Origin: Armatimonadota bacterium
GTDB lineage: Bacteria > Vulcanimicrobiota > JACPDS01
NCBI GenBank assembly: GCA_016183885.1
Contig: JACPDS010000066.1
Location: 1-7,301, forward strand
DNA: 7,301 nt
Reading direction: 5' to 3'
The notes beneath the pieces are model-generated. The model was not told where the DNA came from and made no database searches. It worked only from the letters and a program-made list of their open reading frames with translations. Of the stretch, positions 1 through 6,464 are shown piece after piece (position 1 is the first letter of the stretch; each line of letters begins with the position of its first letter). The position numbers and the translations under genes were made by a program.

Positions 1-771
1 GCCAATTCCGAAAGTTACTTCAGGAGAAGCTAAATAATAATTCACCGCTTCGGAATTAGTCATTGCTTCAGTTACGGATAAATTGCTCATTAAACATTGA
101 TCAAAAATTACTAAATCAAATTTTGCTTTCTTACCTGTTTTAGCTTCATATAGTTCTACGCCTTTTTTAATAGCCTTCCCAATTCCATCCACAGTCATCA
201 TAGCTTCGGTTTTATCGGAGAAAATGTCATTACTAAAAGCTCCCATATCGCCTCCTCCGTGATTAGAAAGATCTAAAACTTTAATAGGGGCATCTCCATA
301 CAGAGCTAAAAAAGAATATACAAAATTTGCTAAAACTTCTGGTTTTGACATATTAGGCGATGGTTCATTAGGATAACTTTGAAAAAGAGGAATAATTTTT
401 CCGTCTTTACAAGTTAAAATTTTATAGTCGGTGCGTGTTCCCATTTGAATAAAAGCATCAATTGATTTTTTCTTAGCCTGCTCATCTAAAAATTGAGCCA
501 CTATTCTTTTCTCTACTACTTCTAAATCATTTTGCCCTTGAGAATATACTCCTACAGCCACTTTAGGTATTACAAATTTTACCGGCTCTTCTTGAGGGAG
601 CTCAGCCTTTAAAATTTTTAGGGATTTTTGAAGACTTTCTTCTTTTGTTTTTTCGACTTGATCATCTGCTAAAACCGGTAAATTATTATTGTTCTTATTA
701 AGAGGCGGAGCGTTGAATATTTGCTCATTTTGATCTCCAAGATTACTTCCTAATTTTTGAATATTAAACAT
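1..771 (-). CDS. Clostripain-family (C11) cysteine peptidase, N-terminal 257 residues, runs off left edge
   Basis: Partial gene read on the minus strand from ATG at 771; 257 codons are visible and the frame is open to base 1. C11 peptidases use a His/Cys dyad and usually cleave after Arg or Lys. Seen here: an opening strand with YSQGQNDLE near residues 75-83, like the family's Y-x-x-x-x-NDLE; LDLSNHGGGD with candidate catalytic His171; and FDQCLMSN with candidate catalytic Cys226, followed by YYLASPE, like the family's (V)ASEE segment. The family often has Glu a few residues after the CLM motif; here that stretch reads SNLSVTEA. There is no hydrophobic signal peptide: the N-terminus is polar, with an Asn-rich linker near residues 25-30, so the protein may stay in the cytoplasm or be exported another way. 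The start is supported by AAGGAGG ten bases upstream. The family call rests on motifs; substrate is unknown. Confidence 0.8.
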   Translation of the reverse strand, partial: MFNIQKLGSNLGDQNEQIFNAPPLNKNNNNLPVLADDQVEKTKEESLQKSLKILKAELPQEEPVKFVIPKVAVGVYSQGQNDLEVVEKRIVAQFLDEQAKKKSIDAFIQMGTRTDYKILTCKDGKIIPLFQSYPNEPSPNMSKPEVLANFVYSFLALYGDAPIKVLDLSNHGGGDMGAFSNDIFSDKTEAMMTVDGIGKAIKKGVELYEAKTGKKAKFDLVIFDQCLMSNLSVTEAMTNSEAVNYYLASPEVTFGIG

Positions 772-781
772 AATTAATTCT

Positions 782-788
782 CCTCCTT
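782..788 (-). promoter_or_regulatory. Ribosome binding site of the C11 peptidase gene
   Basis: AAGGAGG on the minus strand, with ten bases before the ATG at 771. It is a near-perfect anti-SD match and fixes the start of the partial peptidase gene. Confidence 0.8.
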
Positions 789-902
789 ATAATTTTATTA
801 CAATTTAATTTTAAAAGAATAACAAAATTTTGTAAATTAAAAAAATGTTAACATTTCGCCATAAAAGGAAATGATTTGATTATCTAGAATAGATTGCTCA
901 TT

Positions 903-2159
903 ATGAATACAGTAATCGTAGGCATTCAATGGGGGGATGAGGGAAAGGGGAAAATCACGGATTTTTTGGCTAAAGACTCTGACATAATTGTGCGTTTTTC
1001 AGGAGGAAATAACGCCGGCCATACTATTGTTTTAGGCGAAAAAAAATTTAAATTACATCTTATCCCATCGGGAATATTTTATGAAAATAAGATTTGTGTA
1101 TTAGGAAGCGGAATGGTAATTAATTTAGAAGTTTTAAAAAAAGAAATTAATGATTTAAAAAATGAAGGCATAAATACTAAAAATCTATATATCAGCGAAA
1201 ATGCTCATTTAATTTTACCTTATCATATTTTAATTGATCAAAAACAGGAAGAATTAAGAGCCGGCGATAAATTAGGCACAACCTGTCAGGGTATTGGTCC
1301 GGCTTATGTAGATAAAGTATCCCGCCGGGGAATAAGATTAATCGATATGTTCGATGAAGAAACATTTTCTGAAAAATTAAAATATCACTTTAAAGAAAAA
1401 GAAACTTATTTAAAAGAAAGTAATTTAATTTTAAAAGAAATAAAAGAAACTCAAATGGAAATTGCTCAAAGTTTAAAAGAACAAGTTGCGGATACTACTT
1501 TAATTTTAAGTAAAGCTTTAAAAGAAAATAAGAAAATTATTTTTGAAGGCGCTCAAGGAATTTTGTTGGATTTAGATTTCGGGACTTATCCTTATGTAAC
1601 CAGCTGCAATACTTTAGCCGGGAGCGCCGCTACGGGCGCTGGAGTTCCCCCTTATGTTTTAAGAAAGATTCTTGGAGTGTTTAAAGCCTATACTACAAGA
1701 GTGGGCACCGGTCCTTTCCCCACAGAAATTAAAGGAATCATAGGAGATTATATTAGAGAAAAAGGTGGAGAATTTGGAACTACCACAGGAAGACCAAGAA
1801 GATGTGGATTCTTGGATCTGGTAATTTTAAAATATGCCCTAAGAATTAACGGGATTAATAGCTTAGCTTTAACTAAATTAGATGTTTTAAGCGGGATGTC
1901 GAATTTAAAAATTGCTTATGCTTATAGATACAAAGGAAAGGAAATTGATGAATTTCCTCAAAATCTTAAAATTTGGAATGAAGCAGAACCAATTTATAAA
2001 GAACTTCCCGGATGGGAGAAAGATTTAAATAAAATAAACTCTTTTGAAGAATTGCCTGAAGAAGCGAAAAATTATCTTAAATTTATTGAAGGTAATTTAA
2101 ATCTAAAAATAGAAATAATATCAATTGGAGCAGAAAGAAATAAAACCATTACGAGGTGA
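903..2159 (+). CDS. purA: Adenylosuccinate synthase
   Basis: Cytosolic enzyme of AMP synthesis: IMP + aspartate + GTP gives adenylosuccinate, GDP and phosphate. From the ATG at 903 the product is 418 residues, the usual size for the family. Visible motifs: WGDEGKGK near residues 10-17 (catalytic Asp12), GGNNAGHT with His40, GTTCQGIGPAY and VSRRG (IMP-binding region, residues 127-144), FEGAQG near 216-220, TTRVGTGPFPTE near 265-276, GTTTGRPRRCGFLD near 293-306 (aspartate and IMP loop) and TKLDVLSG near 325-332 (GTP-binding). A TTG at 894 in the same frame would add three residues, but MNTVIVG is the typical purA N-terminus, so ATG 903 is preferred. No Shine-Dalgarno sequence sits at normal distance; AAAAGGA lies about 34 bases upstream. 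The gene is complete, and a small exported protein follows seven bases after its stop. Confidence 0.97.
   Translation: MNTVIVGIQWGDEGKGKITDFLAKDSDIIVRFSGGNNAGHTIVLGEKKFKLHLIPSGIFYENKICVLGSGMVINLEVLKKEINDLKNEGINTKNLYISENAHLILPYHILIDQKQEELRAGDKLGTTCQGIGPAYVDKVSRRGIRLIDMFDEETFSEKLKYHFKEKETYLKESNLILKEIKETQMEIAQSLKEQVADTTLILSKALKENKKIIFEGAQGILLDLDFGTYPYVTSCNTLAGSAATGAGVPPYVLRKILGVFKAYTTRVGTGPFPTEIKGIIGDYIREKGGEFGTTTGRPRRCGFLDLVILKYALRINGINSLALTKLDVLSGMSNLKIAYAYRYKGKEIDEFPQNLKIWNEAEPIYKELPGWEKDLNKINSFEELPEEAKNYLKFIEGNLNLKIEIISIGAERNKTITR
2154..2159 (+). promoter_or_regulatory. Ribosome binding site of the small exported protein, inside the end of purA
   Basis: AGGTGA covers the last codon and stop of purA, six bases before the GTG at 2166. 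It supports the GTG start and suggests the two genes are read from one transcript, possibly with translational coupling. Confidence 0.65.
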
Positions 2160-2165
2160 TAATTT

Positions 2166-2501
2166 GTGAGAAAAATATATAAAATACTTTTATTTAGCTT
2201 TTTATTTTCCATTTTAATTCCTTTAATAAATATTTCCGTTGTTCAAGCTCAATTAATTTTAGTAAATGATAAATATGACGTAATAAAAATAGATATTCCC
2301 AAAAATAGAATTGAAGCTTTAAATTATAAGAAAAAAGCCGGGATAGTTTATATTTTAATTGACGGATATACAAAAATATATCAAAATGAAAAATCCGTGC
2401 CGTGGACCAGAATAAAAGTAAGAGATGTTATCCGGGTTAAAGGCGGAGTCACATGGGACTTTAAAGTAAAAGCTAAAGAAATTTGGATTAATAAAAATTA
2501 A
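2166..2501 (+). CDS. Small exported protein with OB-fold-like (DUF5666-like) core
   Basis: 111 residues from a GTG start that has a good ribosome binding site. Residues 1-28 form a classical signal peptide: MRKIYK, a long hydrophobic core, then VQA before Gln29. The mature part is about 83 residues. It carries a pattern resembling DUF5666/OB-fold domains: a Thr-Lys-Ile strand (69-71), a Trp followed by IKVRD-VIRVKGG (80-94), and a final strand VKAKEIWI (101-108). In those domains the equivalent reads roughly T-x-I ... W-x-x-I-x-x-GD-x-V-x-V-x-G ... A-x-x-I. The Gly of the GD pair is Arg here. The protein is probably exported beyond the inner membrane; its ligand or role is unknown. Placement behind purA is likely operonic, without an obvious functional link. 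The family call is an inference from the pattern only. Confidence 0.75.
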   Translation: MRKIYKILLFSFLFSILIPLINISVVQAQLILVNDKYDVIKIDIPKNRIEALNYKKKAGIVYILIDGYTKIYQNEKSVPWTRIKVRDVIRVKGGVTWDFKVKAKEIWINKN

Positions 2502-2622
2502 AAAAAATTCCGCTATAAAATTTTATAATCACAATAAGAATTTATCCAGTATTTTTTTTATTTTCCGCTTAATTTTCCAATCTTTAAAAATTTCTTGATT
2601 ATTTTGCTCTTAAATCAGCTTT
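2502..2622. other. Convergent spacer between the exported protein and the S8 protease
   Basis: This 121-base A+T-rich spacer lies where two genes end facing each other. A perfect 14-base palindrome TATAAAATTTTATA spans 2514-2527, and a run of eight T lies at 2552-2559. A short direct repeat TTCCGCT occurs at 2508 and 2564. No G+C-rich hairpin followed by U is visible, so a classical intrinsic terminator is not supported for either strand. Confidence 0.4.
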
Positions 2623-3846
2623 TTATAAAATAGAAGTTAATTTAAGAGTATCCACCATGCCAGAACCTTGTTGTTCTATAGTAAGTCCCGGAAGAGGCGA
2701 AGCGGATAATTTTAAAGTTGTTTCAACGCTCTGGGGAGTAAGACCGGGATTTTGAAATATTTTTAAAGCCGCGCAACCTGTAATATGAGGAGCGGCCATA
2801 GAAGTTCCGCTTAAAATAGCATAAATTCCGCCTTTATAGGTAGAAGTAATATTTACTCCGGGAGCAATTAAATCAACTTCAGGGCCATAATTGCTAAAAT
2901 CCGCAAATTGGTCGTCTTCTTTAGAAGCTGAAACGGCAATACATTCAGAATATTTAGCTGGATAAGAAACTGCTCCGCTTTCATTTCCAGCGGCAGCCAC
3001 TAAAGTTATCCCGGCATTATAAGTTTTAAGAATAGCGTCTTGAAATGATTGATTCCCGGTTGAAGAGCCAAAACTCATATTAACAACTTTTATCTGGTTA
3101 TCGATACACCATGCGAATCCTTCAATTATATCTGAAAGCCAGCCGCTTCCATTTGCTCCCAACGCTTTAACGGCATAAAGATAAATTTGCGGTCCTACGC
3201 CAACAACTCCAATAGTATTATTAATTGCGGCAACTATACCGGCTACGTGAGTTCCATGTCCATTATCATCCTTATAACTTTTATGGGGATTGATAGTATT
3301 TATTCCTCCTTTAAGGTTAGTTTGTAAATCTGGGTGAGATAAATCAATGCCTGTATCTAGAATAGCTACTTTTACCGCATTTCCTTGACTTATATCCCAG
3401 CTTAAAGGCGCATTTATTCTGTTTATTCCCCAGGGTATGCTTTGAGCCGGTTGGGTAGTGGTGCTTCCTTTTGGACCAGAGGCAACAACTAAATCATCAT
3501 CAACTCGAATAACTTCAGAATATCTTAAGAAATTTTGAAGATTACTTTGAAGGGGCAAAGTAATTGCCGCGGCATTAATAAGATGTAAATGTTTAATTAA
3601 ATTAGCTTTTTCTTTACTTATAATATTATTAATTTGGTTTAATTTAGTTCCTTCTTTAAATACAATAATTTTTCTTGTTAAGTTTGTTCCTTGATTATCG
3701 GTTTTAGAATTAATATCAGAAATCAAAGAAGAATTGTCCGAAAGTGTATTTGAAGGATTAACATTAGGATTGCTTCCGCAATTTGCGATGAAAATAATTA
3801 AAGCCAAGATTAAAATTAGTTTTCCTAAAGATTTTAAATTTTCCAT
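2623..3846 (-). CDS. Subtilisin-like serine protease (S8) with lipoprotein-type signal
   Basis: 407 residues from the ATG at 3846, chosen because GGAGG lies nine bases upstream; a TTG at 3855 would touch that site. Order of parts: signal peptide with hydrophobic core (10-21) ending FIANC, so Cys23 is a likely lipid anchor although Asn at -1 is unusual; a polar Asn/Ser-rich linker; an I9-type propeptide starting at RKIIVFKEG (about 58-122); then the peptidase domain. Catalytic residues are all present: Asp164 in AILDTG, His197 in GHGTHVAG, oxyanion Asn288 in AAAGNE and Ser349 in GTSMAAPH. The C-terminus ends soon after GSGMVD, so there is no extra domain. It is expected to be an active endopeptidase on the cell surface or in the periplasm after propeptide removal. 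It has its own promoter. The substrate is unknown. Confidence 0.93.
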   Translation of the reverse strand: MENLKSLGKLILILALIIFIANCGSNPNVNPSNTLSDNSSLISDINSKTDNQGTNLTRKIIVFKEGTKLNQINNIISKEKANLIKHLHLINAAAITLPLQSNLQNFLRYSEVIRVDDDLVVASGPKGSTTTQPAQSIPWGINRINAPLSWDISQGNAVKVAILDTGIDLSHPDLQTNLKGGINTINPHKSYKDDNGHGTHVAGIVAAINNTIGVVGVGPQIYLYAVKALGANGSGWLSDIIEGFAWCIDNQIKVVNMSFGSSTGNQSFQDAILKTYNAGITLVAAAGNESGAVSYPAKYSECIAVSASKEDDQFADFSNYGPEVDLIAPGVNITSTYKGGIYAILSGTSMAAPHITGCAALKIFQNPGLTPQSVETTLKLSASPLPGLTIEQQGSGMVDTLKLTSIL

Positions 3847-3855
3847 TTTAAACAA

Positions 3856-3860
3856 CCTCC
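3856..3860 (-). promoter_or_regulatory. Ribosome binding site of the S8 protease gene
   Basis: GGAGG on the minus strand, nine bases before the ATG at 3846. It decides between that ATG and the TTG at 3855, which would directly abut it. Confidence 0.8.
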
Positions 3861-3888
3861 ATAAAATATTAATAATCGCATTAAATCA

Positions 3889-3916
3889 ATTATCACGAAA
3901 TTTATAAATTTGTCAA
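3889..3916 (-). promoter_or_regulatory. Sigma-70-type promoter of the S8 protease gene
   Basis: On the minus strand TTGACA (3916-3911, perfect -35) is followed by a 16-base spacer and GATAAT (3894-3889, five of six -10 matches). Transcription would begin near 3882 and give a leader of about 36 bases before the protease ATG. The spacer includes most of a 14-base palindrome AAATTTATAAATTT (3898-3911), a possible but unproven operator. Confidence 0.65.
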
Positions 3917-3937
3917 GAGGACATATTCTTTTTTAAA
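3910..3937 (+). promoter_or_regulatory. Possible weak promoter of the ABC ATPase gene
   Basis: TTGTCA at 3910-3915 matches five of six -35 bases, and TTTAAA at 3932-3937 (four of six) follows after 16 bases. The -35 sits on the same bases as the -35 of the divergent protease promoter, so the two would compete. The -10 match is poor, so this is a tentative call. Confidence 0.3.
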
Positions 3938-3957
3938 GCTAATTTAATTTTTAAAAT

Positions 3958-5010
3958 ATGAAAACAATTTTAAAAACTCTGGGATTACAAAAAAAAATTA
4001 ATCAAAATTTTGTTCTGGATATTCCAGAATTTTCTATTTATCCATATGAAAATATCGCTTTAATCGGGCCTAATGGAGCAGGGAAAAGCACTTTTTTAAG
4101 AATTTTAAATTTACTTGAAAAACCTGACAAAGGTGAAATTTTTTGGAAAGAAGAGAAAATTAATTTAAAGAAACTAAAAATTAGATTTAAAATGGCTTTA
4201 ATTTTTTCTGAAAGTTTACTTTTTCAAGGAAAAGTTTTTGATAATGCGGCCCTGGGCTTAACTTTTAGAAAATTTTCCAGAAAAGAGATAGATTTTAAAG
4301 TAAATGAAATTTTAGAAAAATTAAAAATCAAACATTTAAAAAATAATTTAATTAATGAACTTTCTAGCGGAGAGGCTCAAAGAGTAAATTTGGCCAGAGC
4401 TTTAGTTTTACAACCCGAAGTTTTACTTTTAGATGAGCCTTTTTCTTCCTTAGATTTAATAATTAAAGAAGAATTAATTAATGATTTTAAAGAAGTTTTA
4501 GGGGGATATAAACTAACTACTTTATTTGTTACTCACAATAAAGAAGAAGCTTTAAAATTAGGAGATAATTTAATTATAATGCATCAAGGCAGATTCATTC
4601 AAAAAGGAAAAATGGAAGAAGTTTTAAGCTCTCCTAATTCCACTTTTGCGGCTAAATTTATCGGTATGGAAAATTTTTATCGTGGTAAAATTGTTAAAGA
4701 ACGGGAAGAAACTAAATTCATTGTTAAAAATGTAAGTTTTAAAATACTTCCGGATAAAAAAGGAAATAATGCAATTTTACGTCCTGAAGAAATTTTGCTT
4801 TCCCGTCTTTCATTTTCTTCTAGCGCAAGAAATATTTTTTCAGGAGAGATTATACAGATTGTCCAGACTGAAGCTTTAATAAGGGTTACTTTAGATATAG
4901 GAGTTCCGTTAATAGCTTTACTTACAAAGGCTTCTTTTGAAGAAATGAATTTAAAATTGGGAGAGAAAATTTTTGCTACTTTCAAGGTAAACGCTATCCA
5001 TATTTTATAA
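3958..5010 (+). CDS. Molybdate/tungstate-type ABC transporter ATPase
   Basis: 350-residue cytoplasmic ATPase of an ABC importer. Seen in order: Walker A GPNGAGKST (37-45), signature LSSGEAQRV (135-143, with Ser for the first Gly of LSGGQ), Walker B VLLLDEP (155-161), D-loop SSLD (163-166) and H-loop His193 in VTHNKEEA. The Q-loop region reads ALIFSESLLF (80-89), with Ser84 where Gln is expected. The C-terminal part (about 237-350) has LRPEE and SSARNIFSGEI followed by GVPLIALLT and FKVNAIHIL, the TOBE/Mop pattern of ModC, TupC and WtpC ATPases, which couple to oxyanion importers. Tungstate versus molybdate cannot be decided. No permease or binding-protein gene is adjacent: the neighbours are a divergent protease and an aminopeptidase-like gene. 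No Shine-Dalgarno sequence is found at normal distance before the ATG; the N-terminus nevertheless aligns with where such ATPases begin. Confidence 0.88.
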   Translation: MKTILKTLGLQKKINQNFVLDIPEFSIYPYENIALIGPNGAGKSTFLRILNLLEKPDKGEIFWKEEKINLKKLKIRFKMALIFSESLLFQGKVFDNAALGLTFRKFSRKEIDFKVNEILEKLKIKHLKNNLINELSSGEAQRVNLARALVLQPEVLLLDEPFSSLDLIIKEELINDFKEVLGGYKLTTLFVTHNKEEALKLGDNLIIMHQGRFIQKGKMEEVLSSPNSTFAAKFIGMENFYRGKIVKEREETKFIVKNVSFKILPDKKGNNAILRPEEILLSRLSFSSSARNIFSGEIIQIVQTEALIRVTLDIGVPLIALLTKASFEEMNLKLGEKIFATFKVNAIHIL

Positions 5011-5014
5011 AAAA

Positions 5015-5140
5015 GTCAATATTTTATTAATTTATGAAAACCAAAGAAAATTTTTACATCTTCTTAATTATTCTAAAGGGATTAAGCTTATTCGGAAAGA
5101 ATTTAAAAAGTTAGAAGAAAAGTTAATAGAATTTATATGA
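5015..5140 (+). pseudogene. Possible short coding relic in the ABC/aminopeptidase spacer
   Basis: This frame stays open for 41 codons before the TGA at 5138. It encodes a plausible amphipathic, Lys/Glu-rich segment (KLIRKEFKKLEEKLIEFI at its end). It has no ATG, GTG or TTG start and no ribosome binding site. It could be the tail of a decayed gene, or chance in A+T-rich DNA. A different frame has ATG at 5034 and only 26 codons, with nothing to support it. Confidence 0.15.
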
Positions 5141-5165
5141 ACATCTTAATTTGATTTTTGATAAA

Positions 5166-5171
5166 AAGGAG
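5166..5171 (+). promoter_or_regulatory. Ribosome binding site of the aminopeptidase-like gene
   Basis: AAGGAG, seven bases before the ATG at 5179. Good match and spacing; it supports that start. Confidence 0.75.
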
Positions 5172-5178
5172 AAGATAA

Positions 5179-6129
5179 ATGGATTTATTAAAAAGCGCTG
5201 AAATTGCTTTGCGGGATTGTCTGGGAGTAAAAAAAGGAGAGCAGGTTTTAATAATTACCGATGAACCTTTAAGGAAAATTGGACAAATTTTCTGGGAAAA
5301 AGCTAAGGAATTATTAACGGAAGCAATCTTATTAGAAATAATTCCTCGAAAAACCAGCGGAGAAGAACCGCCGCCTTTAGTAGCTCAAGCCTTAAAGACT
5401 TGCGATGTTTTTGTTATTCCTACCAGTAAATCTCTCACTCATACTAAAGCCAGAAGAGAAGCTAATAAGTCAGGAGCAAGAGGAGCCACCCTTCCAAGTA
5501 TTACCGAAGATATTATGAAACGCACTTTAAGCGCCGATTATATTAAAATTGCTAAAAGAAGCCAGAAAATTGCTGAAATTTTAAATCAAGGCAGAATAGT
5601 TAAAATTACTACACCTGCGGGAACCAAACTTACTTTTTCTATTGAAGGAAGAGAAGCTGATCCTGATACCGGTCTTTATTTAAAAAAGGGAGATTTTGGA
5701 AATTTGCCGGCTGGGGAAGCTTATGTCGCTCCTATCGAAGGCACAGCTGAAGGAATTTTAGTAGTGGACGGAGCAATGGTGGGAGGCATAATCAATCAGC
5801 CGATTATTATGAAAGTGGAGCAGGGATTTGTTACCGATATCGGAGGGAATGGAGAAGCTACTCTAAAATTAAAAGAAATGTTAAAGCCTTTTGATAAATT
5901 AGCCCGAAATATTGCTGAATTTGGCGTGGGAACAAATGATCAAGCTATTATTACCGGAAATGTTTTAGAAGATGAAAAAGTAATGGGAACAGTGCATATC
6001 GCTTTAGGTAATAATTTGCATTTCGGAGGTAAAGTAGATGTTCCATTGTATAGCGATGGAATTTTACTTTCTCCTACTGTAGAAATTGATGGAAAAATAA
6101 TTATTCAAGAAGGCAAATATTTAATTTAG
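5179..6129 (+). CDS. Aminopeptidase-family protein (short M29/NicX-like, COG2309 type)
   Basis: 316 residues, with no signal peptide. It resembles the short proteins commonly annotated as leucyl aminopeptidase or M29-like, which share a metal-binding fold with the dioxygenase NicX. Visible landmarks: an N-terminal domain with VKKGEQVLIITDE (17-29); NLPAGEAYVAPIEGTAEG (175-192) with Glu180 and Glu187; AEFGVGTN (246-253) with Glu247; LEDEKVMGTVHIALGNN (263-279) with His273; and VPLYSDGIL (288-296). In relatives the last motif normally reads His-x-Asp-Gly, with His and Asp as metal ligands; here Tyr291 stands in the His position, beside Asp293. Metal binding may therefore be altered, or His281 may substitute. 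The start has a good ribosome binding site. The next gene begins two bases after the stop. Whether it truly cleaves peptides is uncertain: family assignment is firm, reaction less so. Confidence 0.8.
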   Translation: MDLLKSAEIALRDCLGVKKGEQVLIITDEPLRKIGQIFWEKAKELLTEAILLEIIPRKTSGEEPPPLVAQALKTCDVFVIPTSKSLTHTKARREANKSGARGATLPSITEDIMKRTLSADYIKIAKRSQKIAEILNQGRIVKITTPAGTKLTFSIEGREADPDTGLYLKKGDFGNLPAGEAYVAPIEGTAEGILVVDGAMVGGIINQPIIMKVEQGFVTDIGGNGEATLKLKEMLKPFDKLARNIAEFGVGTNDQAIITGNVLEDEKVMGTVHIALGNNLHFGGKVDVPLYSDGILLSPTVEIDGKIIIQEGKYLI

Positions 6130-6131
6130 GC

Positions 6132-6464
6132 TTGGAAGCAAAAAAAGTTATCAAAGAAAATCCTGAAATGTTAGATAAAGAGGTGTATTTTTCTAAAGAT
6201 AAAAATGGAAAAATTTTTCTAACTTTTAATAAACCTAACCTTAAATCTAAAAGTTTACCTTTAAATTTAGGGGCTTTAGATAATTTTTTAGAAGAAGTAA
6301 AATATAATTTTCCCATGTATAATGATTTAAAGCCGGCTTTTAAATTAAATCAAGAAACTAAGAATATTGAAATAACTTTAGCGAAAGATTGGAAGAACTG
6401 CGAGCCTGTTTATCCGGAACAAGATTTTATTGTTACTCAAAAGGGTTATATTCAAGAAGATTAG
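6132..6464 (+). CDS. Hypothetical protein, unrecognised
   Basis: 110 residues if started at TTG 6132, two bases after the preceding stop; an ATG at 6168 would give 98. No clear Shine-Dalgarno sequence precedes either, so the start is open; translational coupling to the upstream gene is plausible. The product is soluble, Lys-, Leu- and Asn-rich, without signal peptide or membrane segment. Its middle reads like alternating strands and a helix (GKIFLTF near 27-33, LGALDNFLEEV near 46-56), and it ends with ITLAKDWKNCEPVYPEQDF. I do not recognise a family. Base and codon character match the neighbours, and the frame is long for this spacer, so I take it as a real gene. Its stop overlaps the stop of the convergent HIT gene. 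Confidence 0.65.
   Translation: MEAKKVIKENPEMLDKEVYFSKDKNGKIFLTFNKPNLKSKSLPLNLGALDNFLEEVKYNFPMYNDLKPAFKLNQETKNIEITLAKDWKNCEPVYPEQDFIVTQKGYIQED

Noticed and set aside
871..879. Two-codon leader frame ATG-ATT-TGA before purA
   Set aside because: Its ATG is only two bases from AAAAGGA, too close for initiation.
2514..2559. Palindrome plus T run as a transcription terminator
   Set aside because: The stem is only A-T pairs and the T run is 24 bases away, so intrinsic termination is not supported.
3915..3960. A third bridged-SD case at the ABC ATPase gene: AAGAGGA with CATATT (3922-3927) pairing with AATATG (3955-3960)
   Set aside because: The stem would include the start codon itself, hiding rather than presenting it, and the SD match is poor.
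4677..4985. Minus-strand 102-codon open frame inside the ABC ATPase gene
   Set aside because: It is antisense to the well-supported TOBE/Mop domain and shows no motif.
6101..6316. Minus-strand 71-codon open frame
   Set aside because: It lies opposite the aminopeptidase-like end and the hypothetical gene, with no ribosome binding site or motif.
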